Origin: Antrodiella citrinella | Taxonomy: Eukaryota; Basidiomycota; Agaricomycetes; Polyporales; Steccherinaceae | Direction of reading: 5' to 3' | Length of the DNA stretch: 46,642 bases | Assembly: GCA_004802725.1 (NCBI GenBank) | Contig: SGPM01000218.1 | Span: forward strand, 1 to 46,642 | Shown here: positions 23,928 through 34,354 of the stretch, piece after piece | Numbering within the stretch: position 1 is the stretch's first letter | Layout: every line of letters begins with the position of its first letter | Position numbers and translations under genes: made by a program | Notes under the pieces: generated by a model | Database searches by the model: none | What the model was told of the DNA's origin: nothing | What the model saw: only the letters and a program-made list of their open reading frames with translations

Positions 23928-26304
23928 CTAGTCGATCTCCTCCATCGCGGACGTCGACGCACCCTCCAATGGCGGTGGGGCGTCGTCCGAGGTCTCGGCG
24001 GGCGCAGCTGCCTCCTCCTCATCATCATCAACGTCGAGACCGAGCGAGATCATGCGGTGGATGCGCTTGGCGAACGACGAGGGGTCGTCGAGGGTGAACC
24101 CAGACGTAAGAAGGGCAGTCTCGAACAACAGGTAGGTCAAGTCGCGGACAGACTTGTCGGCCTTGTCCTCCGTGACCTTCTTCCTCAGCTCCTTGACGAT
24201 CGGGTTGTGCGGATTCAGCTCGAGCGTCTTCTTCGACGCCATGTATGAGGACATGGACGAGTCGCGGAGGGCCTGGGCCTTCATGATGCGCTCCATGTTC
24301 GACGACCAGCCGAACTGGCCGGTGACGAGGACACAAGGGGAGTCGGTGATACGGTTGGAGACGACGACCTTCTCGACCTTGTCACCGAGCGCGTCCTTGA
24401 CGGTCTTGCACAGCTCCTCGAAGTCCTTGGCCTCCTGGTCACGCGCAGCCTTCTCTTCGTCGGTCTCCTCGAGCTCGAGACCCTCCTTGGAGACACAGAC
24501 GAGCTTCTTGCCATCGAACTCCTTGAGCTGGGTGACGGCGTATTCGTCGATGGGGTCGACGAGCAGGAGAACCTCGAAGCCCTTCTTCTTGAGGACCTCA
24601 ATGAAGGGTGAGTCCTTGACGGCAGAGAGCGATTCTCCGGTCAAGTAGTAAATGTTCTTCTGGACCTCAGGCATGCGGGTAATGTAGTCTACAAAGGTGT
24701 CAGATTATCGTCGAATAAACACACGAGGTAAGACGTACCATGGAGCGAAGTCTGCTCCTCAGTGGACTTAGTGGAGTAGAAGCGCAAGTACTCGGCGAGC
24801 TTGCTGCGGTTCTGGGCATCCTCGTGGACACCGAGCTTGATGTTCTTGCCGAAAGCCTCGTAGAACTTGGAGAAGTTGTCCTTGTCCTCAGCGATCTCGG
24901 AGAACAGGTCCATGCACTTCTTCACGATGTTCTTACGGATGACCTTGAGAATCTTGTTCTGCTGGAGTGTCTCACGCGAGATGTTGAGAGGAAGATCCTC
25001 GGAGTCGACGATACCCTTGACGAAGTTGAGGTACTCGGGGATGATGTCCTCGCAGTCGTCCATGATGAAGACGCGACGAACATAGAGCTTAATGTTGTTG
25101 CGTTTCTTCTTGGTCTCGAAGAGATCGAAGGGCGCACTATTAAAGATGTATAAGAAAACAAAGAAAGTGTTGATACAATTAAAACACGTACCGCTTGGGG
25201 ATGAACAAGATAGCCTTGAACTCAAGCTGACCCTCAACAGAGAAGTGCTTGACGGCAAGGTGCTCCTCCCAGTCGTTGGTCAAGCTCTTGTAGAAAGCAC
25301 CGTACTCTTCGGGGGTGATGTCCTGAGGATTGCGCGTCCACAAAGGCTTGGTCTTGTTGAGCTCCTCGTTGGTGGTCTCCTTCTCCTTGATCTTCTTGGT
25401 CTTCTTCTCCTTCTTCTCTTCCTCGTCGTCGACCTCCTCGATCTTGGCGGACTCCTCGGCATCATCCTTCATCTCCTCCTCGTCATCCTCAACCTCCTAT
25501 AACTAGAGTCAGATACCTTGCCACTTGACCTGACGCGACGACAGTGCTTACCTTCTCAACCTCCTTGGTGACCGCCAACTGAATGGGGTAAGAGATGAAC
25601 TCAGAGTGCTTCTTGACGATATCCTTGATCTTCTTCTCCTCGAGGTATTCAAGCTGGTCCTCTTTAAGGTAGAGACGGATCTCAGTACCACGTCCCAGAG
25701 GGGGATTGATGGTGTCGGGAGTGATTGTGAAAGTTCCACCGGCAGCAGACTCCCAGATGTACTGCTCGTCGTCGTTGTGTTTTGAGATGACCTGGACGCG
25801 CTCGGCAACGAGGTAAGCGGAGTAGAAACCAACACCGAATTGACCAATCATGGAAATATCGGCACCGGAGCTCAACGCCTCCATGAAACCCTAGAAAGAA
25901 TAAAGAGTTGAGCGGTTTTGTCGTTGCGCCACACAAAGATGTACATACCTTTGTGCCAGACTTGGCAATCGTACCCAAGTTGTTGACCATGTCGGCCTTG
26001 GTCATACCGATACCGGTATCGATGATGGACAGAACCTTGTTCTCCTTGTCGGGGATGATACGGATGTAGAGGTCCTTCTGCGTCTCCAAAGCAGAGGGGT
26101 CGGTCAGGGACGCGTAACGGATTTTATCGAGAGCATCGGAGCCGTTGGAGATCAATTCACGCAGGAAGATCTCCTTGTTGCTGTAGAAGGTGTCTGTACG
26201 ATGATTATGAGTGGAGTTCTGTGGATGCCACCTGAAAAGTACGCACTGATGATCAGGTCCAGCAATTGGCTGATCTCGGCCTGGAAACCAAAGCTTTCAG
26301 ACAT
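23928..26304 (-). CDS. HSP90: cytosolic heat shock protein Hsp90
   Basis: Six exons (26304-26247, 26193-25949, 25890-25552, 25496-25192, 25136-24739, 24688-23928) give 701 aa, the usual length. The GHKL ATPase domain (1-210) shows [40 protein letters not shown] and [16 protein letters not shown] charged linker (about 215-265) precedes the middle domain with [40 protein letters not shown] and the catalytic-loop region [13 protein letters not shown]. The C-terminal dimerisation domain ends in MEEID rather than the usual MEEVD that TPR co-chaperones bind. The protein is the ATP-dependent cytosolic chaperone for kinases and other clients; its partner Cdc37 is encoded 19 kb away. Heat-shock elements and a 5'UTR intron lie upstream. 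Convergent with the transposase. Confidence 0.98.
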
Positions 26305-26310
26305 TTTGGC

Positions 26311-26366
26311 CTGTACGAGAGGGTTTGTTAGTTCTGACGGCGATCAAAGATGGTGAAGATACATAC
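26311..26366 (-). other. 5'UTR intron of HSP90
   Basis: A GTATGT donor at 26366, an AACTAAC branch point and a CGTACAG acceptor at 26311 define a 56-nt intron ending six bases before the HSP90 ATG. Start context after splicing is GCCAAAATG. Inferred from splice signals only. Confidence 0.65.
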
Positions 26367-26472
26367 TAATCGTCACAGGGATTAGGGTAAAGATGGATGA
26401 GGGGTGTGTGAACAACGATGAAGAGAAAGTGAGCAGCAGCGGCGAGGTTTATGTACTTCGTCTAATTTTCCG

Positions 26473-26485
26473 TTCGAGAACCTTC
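26473..26485 (-). promoter_or_regulatory. heat-shock element upstream of HSP90
   Basis: TTCgaGAAccTTC is a perfect three-unit Hsf1 site, with a further TTC at 26468-26470. It lies 169-181 bp upstream of the HSP90 ATG and about 107 bp from the 5'UTR intron donor. A TATA-like TACATAAA (minus strand, about 26448-26455) sits between. Confidence 0.75.
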
Positions 26486-26525
26486 CACATCCTAGACGCC
26501 CGTCTCCAGGCGCCGATCGATTCGA

Positions 26526-26538
26526 TTCGAAAAGATTC
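26526..26538 (-). promoter_or_regulatory. second, imperfect heat-shock element
   Basis: TTCgaAAAgaTTC has the three-unit spacing of a heat-shock element with one mismatch (AAA for GAA) in the middle unit, 40 bp upstream of the perfect one. Confidence 0.5.
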
Positions 26539-27639
26539 TATAACCTTCCATCCCTTTCTGGCATCCCCGACCGCGTTGGTACCCGCAGCAGTCCTCGGCC
26601 GCAGACGGTGGTCTTGAGACGAATTCGGGCCATGGAATGAGGCTGATATGCGTAACACGTCCTTGTATTCCATGCTGTACTCGGATTCCAAGTACGACAT
26701 CGGACAAGTTCAACCTACTCCATGAATGTTGGCTCTGGACCTAGTACAAGGCGAGTACATCATCCGCCTTTTTATCCTGTCTAATATATTACTTTTCGTT
26801 GACCTCTTCATTTCCGATTTCATGTCATGATGTGCAGTACAAGGTACAAATAGCCTTACATTCACGACGCATATTTTGGAATACTTCAAAGACGTCCTTG
26901 CATGTATATGAACAACGGACAGCCTCGGACGGCAAGAGTAAGTCGCATACATTCCACGAGGGAAACGAATTTGACGGACCTGCTCACGTTACGGTTGCTA
27001 GAATTGCCTTGTATTCAACAGTTACTATCGGAAGGTCGCAATTAACAACTATCAAATCACAGGTGACCATTTTTGAGGCTATTCCAGCACACAATATATG
27101 CCGGCAGGCCATCGCGATATCATGAATCTGTCTTTCTCGTCAGGATCTCTTCACGAGAACTGGAGAAGCCTACTCGATGACTTTGAACGACTCTTCGCTG
27201 ATCATATTACCTAGCTACATCCACGTTGTTGTCATACATTTCAATACTACTCCTTTGGTACCTTTGCACTGTGCAAAATCGACTGTCACTGGACTGTCAT
27301 TTGTCGATACGTATGCACATGATGTCGATCGGAGTCCTCATGCAATTTATCCGATGTCATGCTAGTATGATAGCTATAGTATGATTAGGGACGAGATGTC
27401 ATCTTATACAACGAACGATCTCGCTATAGTTGTGCAAGCAGGTGCGGTCATAATCGTTGTGGCGTGGGAAGTATATGGACCCATACTGAGCACTGGTCGA
27501 CGCGTCAACAGGAGATCATACATAGTACAATGGTACACACAATGCCTTCCAAAGCATGTGCATCAACGCGCCGCTAATTAGGGTCATATGATAAGAATAC
27601 AGTATGTACATCCTAGATTACAGTTCCAAGTAGAAACCA
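26539..27639. other. AT-rich intergenic region
   Basis: Between the HSP90 promoter and the 3' end of RTT106. AT-rich, with short scattered frames that lack recognisable content. Nothing supported. Confidence 0.5.
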
Positions 27640-29229
27640 TCACTCTTCCATTGTCAATTCGTCTTCTTCTTCGTCCGCGCTCTCACCAGTGTCATTGGCC
27701 GCACGACGCTCGAGACTCGTAGCACCGCCCATCAAGTCATCCTGGACCATACCCACCACCGCGTCAATAGCTGCACGAGACATGCGCGGCATGGCTCCAG
27801 GCTTCATCAACGGATGCTGCGCAGGATCCAGTTCTTCCTCGCCTCCTTCCTCTTCCTCATCTGCGTCGTCAGAACGCTCGGATCCACTACCCAAGTCTTC
27901 GCTCGCATCGTCACCCTCGTCTCCTCCGCCTTCATCGTCTCCCTCCTCGTCGCTGCTGCTTGTAGGTGATCCGCCATCCGACGAGCTGCCCTCGAAATCG
28001 GAGTCTTCCTCTTCATCCTCGTCGTCTGGTGCAGGAGCTTGTGTACTGCCGTCCGCTGCAGGCGCAACGCCAAAGAGGTGCCGATACTTCTTCACCCACC
28101 GCGCGATGCCCTCCTGCTCTTTCCCATCCACCATGCCCACGTCCGTATCAATGCTACCCATCGTGTCCTCGTCGTCTATCTCGTCGCCCTCCGGAGTCAG
28201 CTTCATGCTGACTTTCCTATTCAGGATCACCGAGCATGTCCGCCCCGTCGCGCTGACTGTCCTCACGCCCTCCGCGCCACCCAGATCGACGTTCCCTCCA
28301 TTGCTCCGCCCTCCGACCAACTTGCTCAACGGCCAGAACTCGCATGGCTTGCCGTCCCACAGGATCCCTTCCGCCAAAAACCAGAGTGTTCCTACTTTAA
28401 CACCGCGATACCCTTCCACGCCAGCGCACCCATCTCCTGTTGACAGGGCACTTCGGAACACGGACACCGAAGGTCGAAGCATGGGAAATGGCAGGAGCGA
28501 GAGGAAGGCTTCCAGGAACGGGAGCGTAGCCGAGCCTTTGGGTGAGGTAGAGATTTTTTGGAAGTAGGAGTCACCTGCTTTGACGTACTTGGTAACCTGG
28601 TACGACTGTGACGAAAGTGCATCCAGACCGAAGACGATCTGCGGCTCTTCTGCAGACGCTTTTGAAGCAGGCCTATCGGCAGACATAATGACAACGGTCC
28701 AATGCGGCTTCGCCTTCCCCCTCGTGGGCAACAAGAACGCGCGCTTCAGATGGGCGATGGGGACGCTCAGCTCCGTAGCGTGCGTTGTCGGGTTCGTGAA
28801 CCGGATGGACGCCTGATGGACCGAGACGTCGAGCTTCTTGCGCAGGGGTGAGATTACTGAGATCGCGTGCAGGGTGTACAGTATGTGGCCTTCGTCGACT
28901 TTTGCAGGAGCTTTGGTCTCAGGCTCTGCGTCTTCAGATCTCGCCTTCTTCGCGTCTGGCTCTTCAGCCTCGTCCTCCTCTCGCCTACGTTTGCCCACGG
29001 ATGTGGATGACGACGCCTTCAGCGCATCCAATGACTGCATAGCCTTGACGTGTAGTTCCGACCATTGGTCGCGCAAAGAAGCAGGGGCGTCGGGAGGACA
29101 GGTCCCACCGGAGACGAGACGGAGGACGGTATCGAGTAATGAGGTGGCTGAAGGATCCAAGCTGTCTATCCGAGCGGTGCACTCTTGTGGCAGCACCGAC
29201 TTGATCGTGCCTAGGTATGTTGGGTCCAT
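27640..29229 (-). CDS. RTT106: histone chaperone Rtt106
   Basis: An intronless frame of 529 aa. Residues about 110-345 match the tandem-PH-like Rtt106 domain: PLRKKLDVSVHQASIRF, LSVPIAHLKRAFLLPTRGK, HWTVVIMSADRP and IVFGLDALSS, then GYRGVKVGTLWFLAEGILWD. The N-terminal 60 residues resemble the dimerisation region, and the last 150 are very acidic (EEDSDFEGSSSDGG, DADEEEEGGEEELDP), as in histone chaperones. Rtt106 binds H3-H4 acetylated at K56, assembles nucleosomes after replication and supports silencing; acting in the nucleus is implied by KRRREEDEAEEPDAKKAR. It lies upstream of nothing on its own strand but downstream of the Red1-like gene, 865 bp apart. The lack of introns is unusual in this window. 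Confidence 0.88.
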   Translation of the reverse strand: MDPTYLGTIKSVLPQECTARIDSLDPSATSLLDTVLRLVSGGTCPPDAPASLRDQWSELHVKAMQSLDALKASSSTSVGKRRREEDEAEEPDAKKARSEDAEPETKAPAKVDEGHILYTLHAISVISPLRKKLDVSVHQASIRFTNPTTHATELSVPIAHLKRAFLLPTRGKAKPHWTVVIMSADRPASKASAEEPQIVFGLDALSSQSYQVTKYVKAGDSYFQKISTSPKGSATLPFLEAFLSLLPFPMLRPSVSVFRSALSTGDGCAGVEGYRGVKVGTLWFLAEGILWDGKPCEFWPLSKLVGGRSNGGNVDLGGAEGVRTVSATGRTCSVILNRKVSMKLTPEGDEIDDEDTMGSIDTDVGMVDGKEQEGIARWVKKYRHLFGVAPAADGSTQAPAPDDEDEEEDSDFEGSSSDGGSPTSSSDEEGDDEGGGDEGDDASEDLGSGSERSDDADEEEEGGEEELDPAQHPLMKPGAMPRMSRAAIDAVVGMVQDDLMGGATSLERRAANDTGESADEEEDELTMEE

Positions 29230-30094
29230 GTAGCTATCGATGTGCTGTGTGATGGCTTCCTACTGATCTGGAAGCATAGCATACGTTAGAATCATCTCAT
29301 CGCCGGACCAGTGTCTGGCCAGCGCGTTACGGCGTGAACATGAGCCTCACCTGGATTCGTTTGGTCCAATTCCTGCGTAAAGTATTTCTAGATCCCCACG
29401 GCCAGCTAGTTGTGATTGCTGGATGTGATGGGTATGAAAATGGTTGGATTCGCTGATGTGAATGCGGAAAGAAATACGGAGGTAGACGCGCTCGCGTCTC
29501 CGCCGATATCTGCACGCGACCGCGTCGTATGTCCTTGTTGTGATTGTGGCAACAGGTTCTGGCGCGAGCTACAGCAACCAGTCAGGACATTCACAACGTT
29601 GACAAGAGCAGCACACGAGACGGCAGCTATAGCCAATGATTCCAGGTACGATTGCATGCAGACATGATCATGTCCAGGCCCAAACAAAACAAACAGCAAG
29701 ACAAGATAACTACGCAGCGCATATACCGTTACGACGACAAGACATGTTCCATAACTAACGAGATAATCATAACTAGAAAAACAACGTAGCAACCAAGCAC
29801 AATCAGCGCCTCCACAGGACAACAACGAAGGTCTTTCTGCTTCTCTTCTCCTTCGACGGAGGTCCAGCTCCTTGAATAAAGCCAGACAACACCTCTCAAC
29901 AAGGCGAGAGGCATTGACCTGGTGGCGCTACACGCTCTTTACATTTCTAATTTTTTCCCGAATCAAAAAAGGCAAACAAGCACGACGCATTGCCCTCTCT
30001 CCATGGAGGAAAGACCAAGCGACACGGGACCTTGACCTCGTGTTTGTCCAGTATTGACGGTGAGGCGGGCGCGGGAACGTCGTCGGAGTGCCCT
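29230..30094. other. intergenic between RTT106 and Red1-like gene
   Basis: No gene supported. It holds the RTT106 promoter and the 3' end of the Red1-like transcript. Short plus and minus frames at 29327-29914 show no family-like features. Confidence 0.5.
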
Positions 30095-33000
30095 TTAGCG
30101 TACGCCCAGTGAGGATAGAGCCTCCGTAACGCGGGTCTCGAGATTGAGGGTCGAGGGTGGCGTTCGTTGACGGATCTCTGCGAGGGATTCTCTGATCTTG
30201 TTGACGTCGACTTGCAAGCCACTTGGCAGAACGGAGGACAGGTATCGCGCTGTCTCTTCATCTGTGTAGGAGGGTGGGAAATGAAATTCATCACGGGAAC
30301 GGAAGAAAGGTGACGATAAAGATCAGCAAGCGAGACGGAGGAACGAAGACACACACCATCAGGCTCAGTGAGAGGTATCCTTGATAAATGTAAGTCTGAG
30401 CAATCACTATCCCTACACTCTCCTCCACCCGGTACTTCGTACTGGCATATCCTAACAGAAGGGTCTGAAAGCCACTTAGCAGCGGTAGCTATCCTTAGTG
30501 GCCTCAAGTCAATGAACGTGTTCGAAACATAGAATCCGGAAGAGTCTGATAAAGGAGAGTCGGTATGTTGAGGATAACCTGAGAACTGTCGTTGTGAGCG
30601 AGAACGCAAAAAAGGAAACCAAGTCAGAGGCGATTGATATGAAATGAATCCGGTTGACGTTGAAGTTGGTGGTCGAGAACCTGCAGGTATTGGTAGTTCG
30701 TTAGGCACGGACGAGACCTGGAAACGCGACCGAAGACAAGGAGACATGAGCACGGATACCAGAAGATGACGCTTGTTCCCAAGAGAGATCTGATCGTCAC
30801 AGAACACATGGTAAGAAAGACGACGTACCTGGGTCGACGGCGAGTCCGCTTGGGAACCAACGACGTCGACGTGCATCTCGTCCTGCGAAGGTTCTGGTGT
30901 GCTTGCGACTGAGAGAGATTGAACGACCTGCAAAAGTGAAAACGAACGAAACGACCACCGAAGAAATGAAGATAAAATAGGGCGAAAAGCGTTCGAAGGA
31001 GGACAAGAAAGAAAAGTCAAGAAAAAGACATGATTATCACGGGCTCGAAAACGGAGACTGGGGAAAAGATCCTTGCCGCTTGTTCTTCTCGAGCCTCGTT
31101 TGTCAAAACTAAGAGAAACAAAGATTAAGATAGTAAAAGCAAAAAGGTAAAGAGAGACGGCGAGGCATCAGTAAGCACTCCAATGCGACGGTGACTGCGG
31201 TTTGAGCAGATATATAGATGTGAGACTCGCCTTTATCTCCTGTGAAAGTGTGTTCCAGTGCGTTAACAGTAATATCTAGAAAGAGATTGGAATGTGAGAA
31301 GCAGTAAACGACACCCGAAATGAAGGGGAGAACCAATCGGTGTCACCGGAGTGCTGAGAACAGTAGATTCAGGTCGCGATGGTGCACCTAATTCTTCGTC
31401 AGCGTAGATGTAATGCTACTAAGGAATAACTTACTACAGTCCGGAGGTTCATCGGTAGTCTGTCCACTGGCTTCGGCCTGCAAGGCAGTGGAAGCGACCG
31501 TCTCGTCTTCTTCTCGCTTCACAACGACAGAGACAGATGTAGACAACGGTACTGCATTGATAGTCGGAGTTCCCCTTCCCGATGCCAACTGGAGAGAGAA
31601 TCAAGTAGAGAACTTCTTGAAAGTAGAGTAAATAGACGTACTGCTGCTTCCCGTTTAAGACGAGCCTCTAGCTCTTTCTTAGCGATTTGAGCTCTTAGTC
31701 TGTTGATCTCCCGCTCACGATCGGCCAGTTCAGCCTGAGCAATGGTTGGGGTTGCGGCGGTCGTCCGTGACGATATACTGTCGGCTCGTTGTCTTGTTGA
31801 AGATTCTTCGTCCCCACTCCCTTCGTCTTCACTGTCGGTGATATCAATGACCATCCTCCTATGCTTACTGGAGACAACGGCAAAGCTAGCAATCTTCCTT
31901 CTTGAATGATGGTGGACATGGTATGTGGCGACAGGAGCGGCCATGTGATTGTTACTGTTGCTCGGACGAGAGGGACCTGGTTCCATGTCTACGAAGTCGG
32001 CAGCAACGGGACGCTTTGTGATACGACGAGTTGGGGCTGCTGCTATAGTGGGGTTCACAATCGGCGTAGAAGAACCAGAGCCAGAACCAACGCTGGAGTT
32101 TGATCCCGAAGCAGGATCTGAAGGAATGTCCTTCTCCGTGTCCGTCCTGCGGAGCGGCGAAGGCGAGCGATGAATGGTATCGGAAGGGATAGAAGACGAA
32201 GTACCGACATTGCCAGATGTTGAAGCTATGTTGGAAGAATGCGACTGAACAACGCTCTCTACCCTTTGAGCATATATGGGATATCCAGACAGACCGGGAG
32301 GTCCATCAACATCCATATCGTCCACACCGTCTGCGAGCGCGATGGGAACATTGTTCCCTTCTCGTGAGGGTTCCTTCGCGGGTCCGATGCTATTCAGGAA
32401 ATCGTCAACGGCTATCGCTGGTACGACAGATGCAGCACGCTCCACAGCTTTCCCTGGAGCCAAAACGGGACTCGGCGCGTATAACGCATCTGAATGGTCG
32501 AGTTCTGCGGACGGCTTGCGCTTGCGGGATGCTTGAACTGCCTTACGAGCGAGCAGCATCCGCCGCCGATCCTGCTCCATGTCTTGAAGACTAAGAATGG
32601 CCTCGGTCGTTGTATCTGCGGGTACAAAAGGCGGAGCAACGGCTGAGAGGATAGCCGTCGAAGGAGTAACATCCGCTGGAGGAGGAGGCACGCTTGTCGC
32701 GATAGGCGAAACCTGTGGATGTGGATGACGGTGCGACGGAGATTGCGAGACGAGCCGATTGCGCCGATTCGCAACAGTAGTGGCAATTGCTGCTAGATCT
32801 TGAGGAGTCGGAAGGCCAGTGATATCGAAATTGTCCGGAAGTCGCAGGTTGAAGTCGAGGAAAGCGTAATATACCATCTCACGACTCAAACCACATCTGA
32901 CGAGATATTCAGGAGGCACGCCCCATCCTAGCAAGTCTAGAATGATGTCCTTGGCCTGGTCGTACTGGGTTTGAGCCACTGTAAGTGGCCATCAACACAT

Positions 33001-33635
33001 GAACATCGCAGCACAGTTTTTATATACGCACTGAGAAGACCCGGCCTGACGTAGCCCTGATCGGGATCAAAAGGCAGACCGTGCTTCGAAGCAGGATCGG
33101 TAGCAGCAATGGCTGTCAAAGGTGGTGCTGGAATCGTACCAGGTAGGGATTCGGTCTTCACAAGAGTAGATGACTTCGCGGGCGAAACAGGCGTTGTGGC
33201 GGGCGGTGGCGGCGTCGGTAGCTTGGTGATCTTGTGTGCGATGTGCTTAGGCTTCGATAGTTCCTTTGTAGGTGGGCTGGCAGGGGTCGCTGGGACTGTC
33301 TCAGAGTCACTGATTTCGCCCTCTTCTCTTGCTGGACCGTCGTCGTCCACATCCATAGGCGCCGGGATTTCCGCCGAGACCGCCGACGACGCTAGTGAGG
33401 ACTGTCGAGACATTTCGGCCTGACCATAGTCAAGCTGTATGCTGTTCGCCGAAATGGGTTCTGGACGTGTTGAGACCAGAGGTGAAGGGGTGTCCGAGGT
33501 AGTGATTGTGTTGAGTTTACGCCGCTTGGATCTGAGAGTGAGCAAGGCAGCCGCACGAAGGTCGGCAGCTTGGACCTCTGATGGTGACTGATTTGGTAAA
33601 CTCTGGGTTGCGGCCATTGTTGTCGGGCCCGACAT
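30095..33635 (-). CDS. Red1/ZFC3H1-like zinc-finger exosome adaptor
   Basis: Nine exons (33635-33032, 32978-31642, 31588-31435, 31387-31334, 31275-31231, 31108-31041, 30927-30829, 30717-30357, 30261-30095) give 962 aa in frame. Near the C-terminus, C878-x9-C888-x4-C893-x3-H897 (ICQYEVPGGGECRDSDCSDL) is the Putative zinc-finger/zf-C3H1 motif of fission-yeast Red1 and human ZFC3H1, scaffolds of the MTREC/PAXT complex that feeds nuclear RNA to the exosome. The N-terminus has the short helix DLRAAALLTLRSKRRK typical of these proteins. The rest is mostly Ser/Pro-rich, with a coiled coil near 630-650 (ELADREREINRLRAQIAKKE) that crosses the exon 2/3 junction. Intron 5 uses a GC donor (AAAG-GCGAGT); intron 4 has a weak donor (GTTCTC), so these two joins are least certain. 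Confidence 0.75.
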
Positions 33636-34354
33636 GTGGACTATGAAGACAACAGGGAGGGAGATGGTGGAGGAAAGAAAACAAGATCCACCAGACGAGA
33701 CTAGGTCAATTCATCTGAGTCGAAGAGACGGGCGTCTATATTATCAGCCACGCACGGACCACCTTCAACGACAACAACGACCTCCTTGTCGATCTCTCTT
33801 ATCCTCCTCCTCCTCCAACATGTAAAGTTTGCGCGTTTATACCGGTGTATACCTCGACACTTGTATACCAGCTACTATGCATCCAAGCTCGCATTTGTAG
33901 CTCGAAACTTGACGGTCAAACCTCTATAAATCTCTTTACTTGAACCCGCTGATGCTTCTTCGTGATGGGCCACATGACAAGCGGTGTCGTCGACGGTTCC
34001 TTGATATCGCAGACGGCAAGTGCTGGTCCCGACTCGACGAGTGTCAATTGCTTCAATAAGTCCGGCGTGAATTGCATGGAATGCAAGCTCGTACGTAGCA
34101 GCGACCGGTCGACATACAGTCTCTTTTTGTTCATCATGCATCATGTTTGGAACCAGCTGGTCAACGAAGAATGCAACAATTGTTATCCGACAGGTCAATC
34201 AATTTCGCGTTCGCGTGGTTTCGCATGGATCAACGACTCGCCAAATTGGGAAGGGTCTACCAACATACTAAAGCGCGCCGTGCAACGCGTATCTTGCCCT
34301 GAGACCTTTCCTTCGACCTCCCCTCTCACCGAGTTCGTGTCCGTGGTCCCAAGT
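33636..34354. other. divergent promoter region
   Basis: Between the Red1-like gene (-) and the Ser/Thr-rich secreted protein gene (+). No coding frame supported; a pyrimidine-rich run at 33800-33820 lies near the Red1 side. Confidence 0.5.

Noticed and set aside
24154..25502. plus-strand frames of 136-164 codons
   Set aside because: Antisense shadows of conserved HSP90 exons.
27689..28567. 292-codon plus-strand frame
   Set aside because: It lies antisense to RTT106; its Ser/Pro-rich sequence is the mirror of the acidic Glu/Asp codons of that gene.
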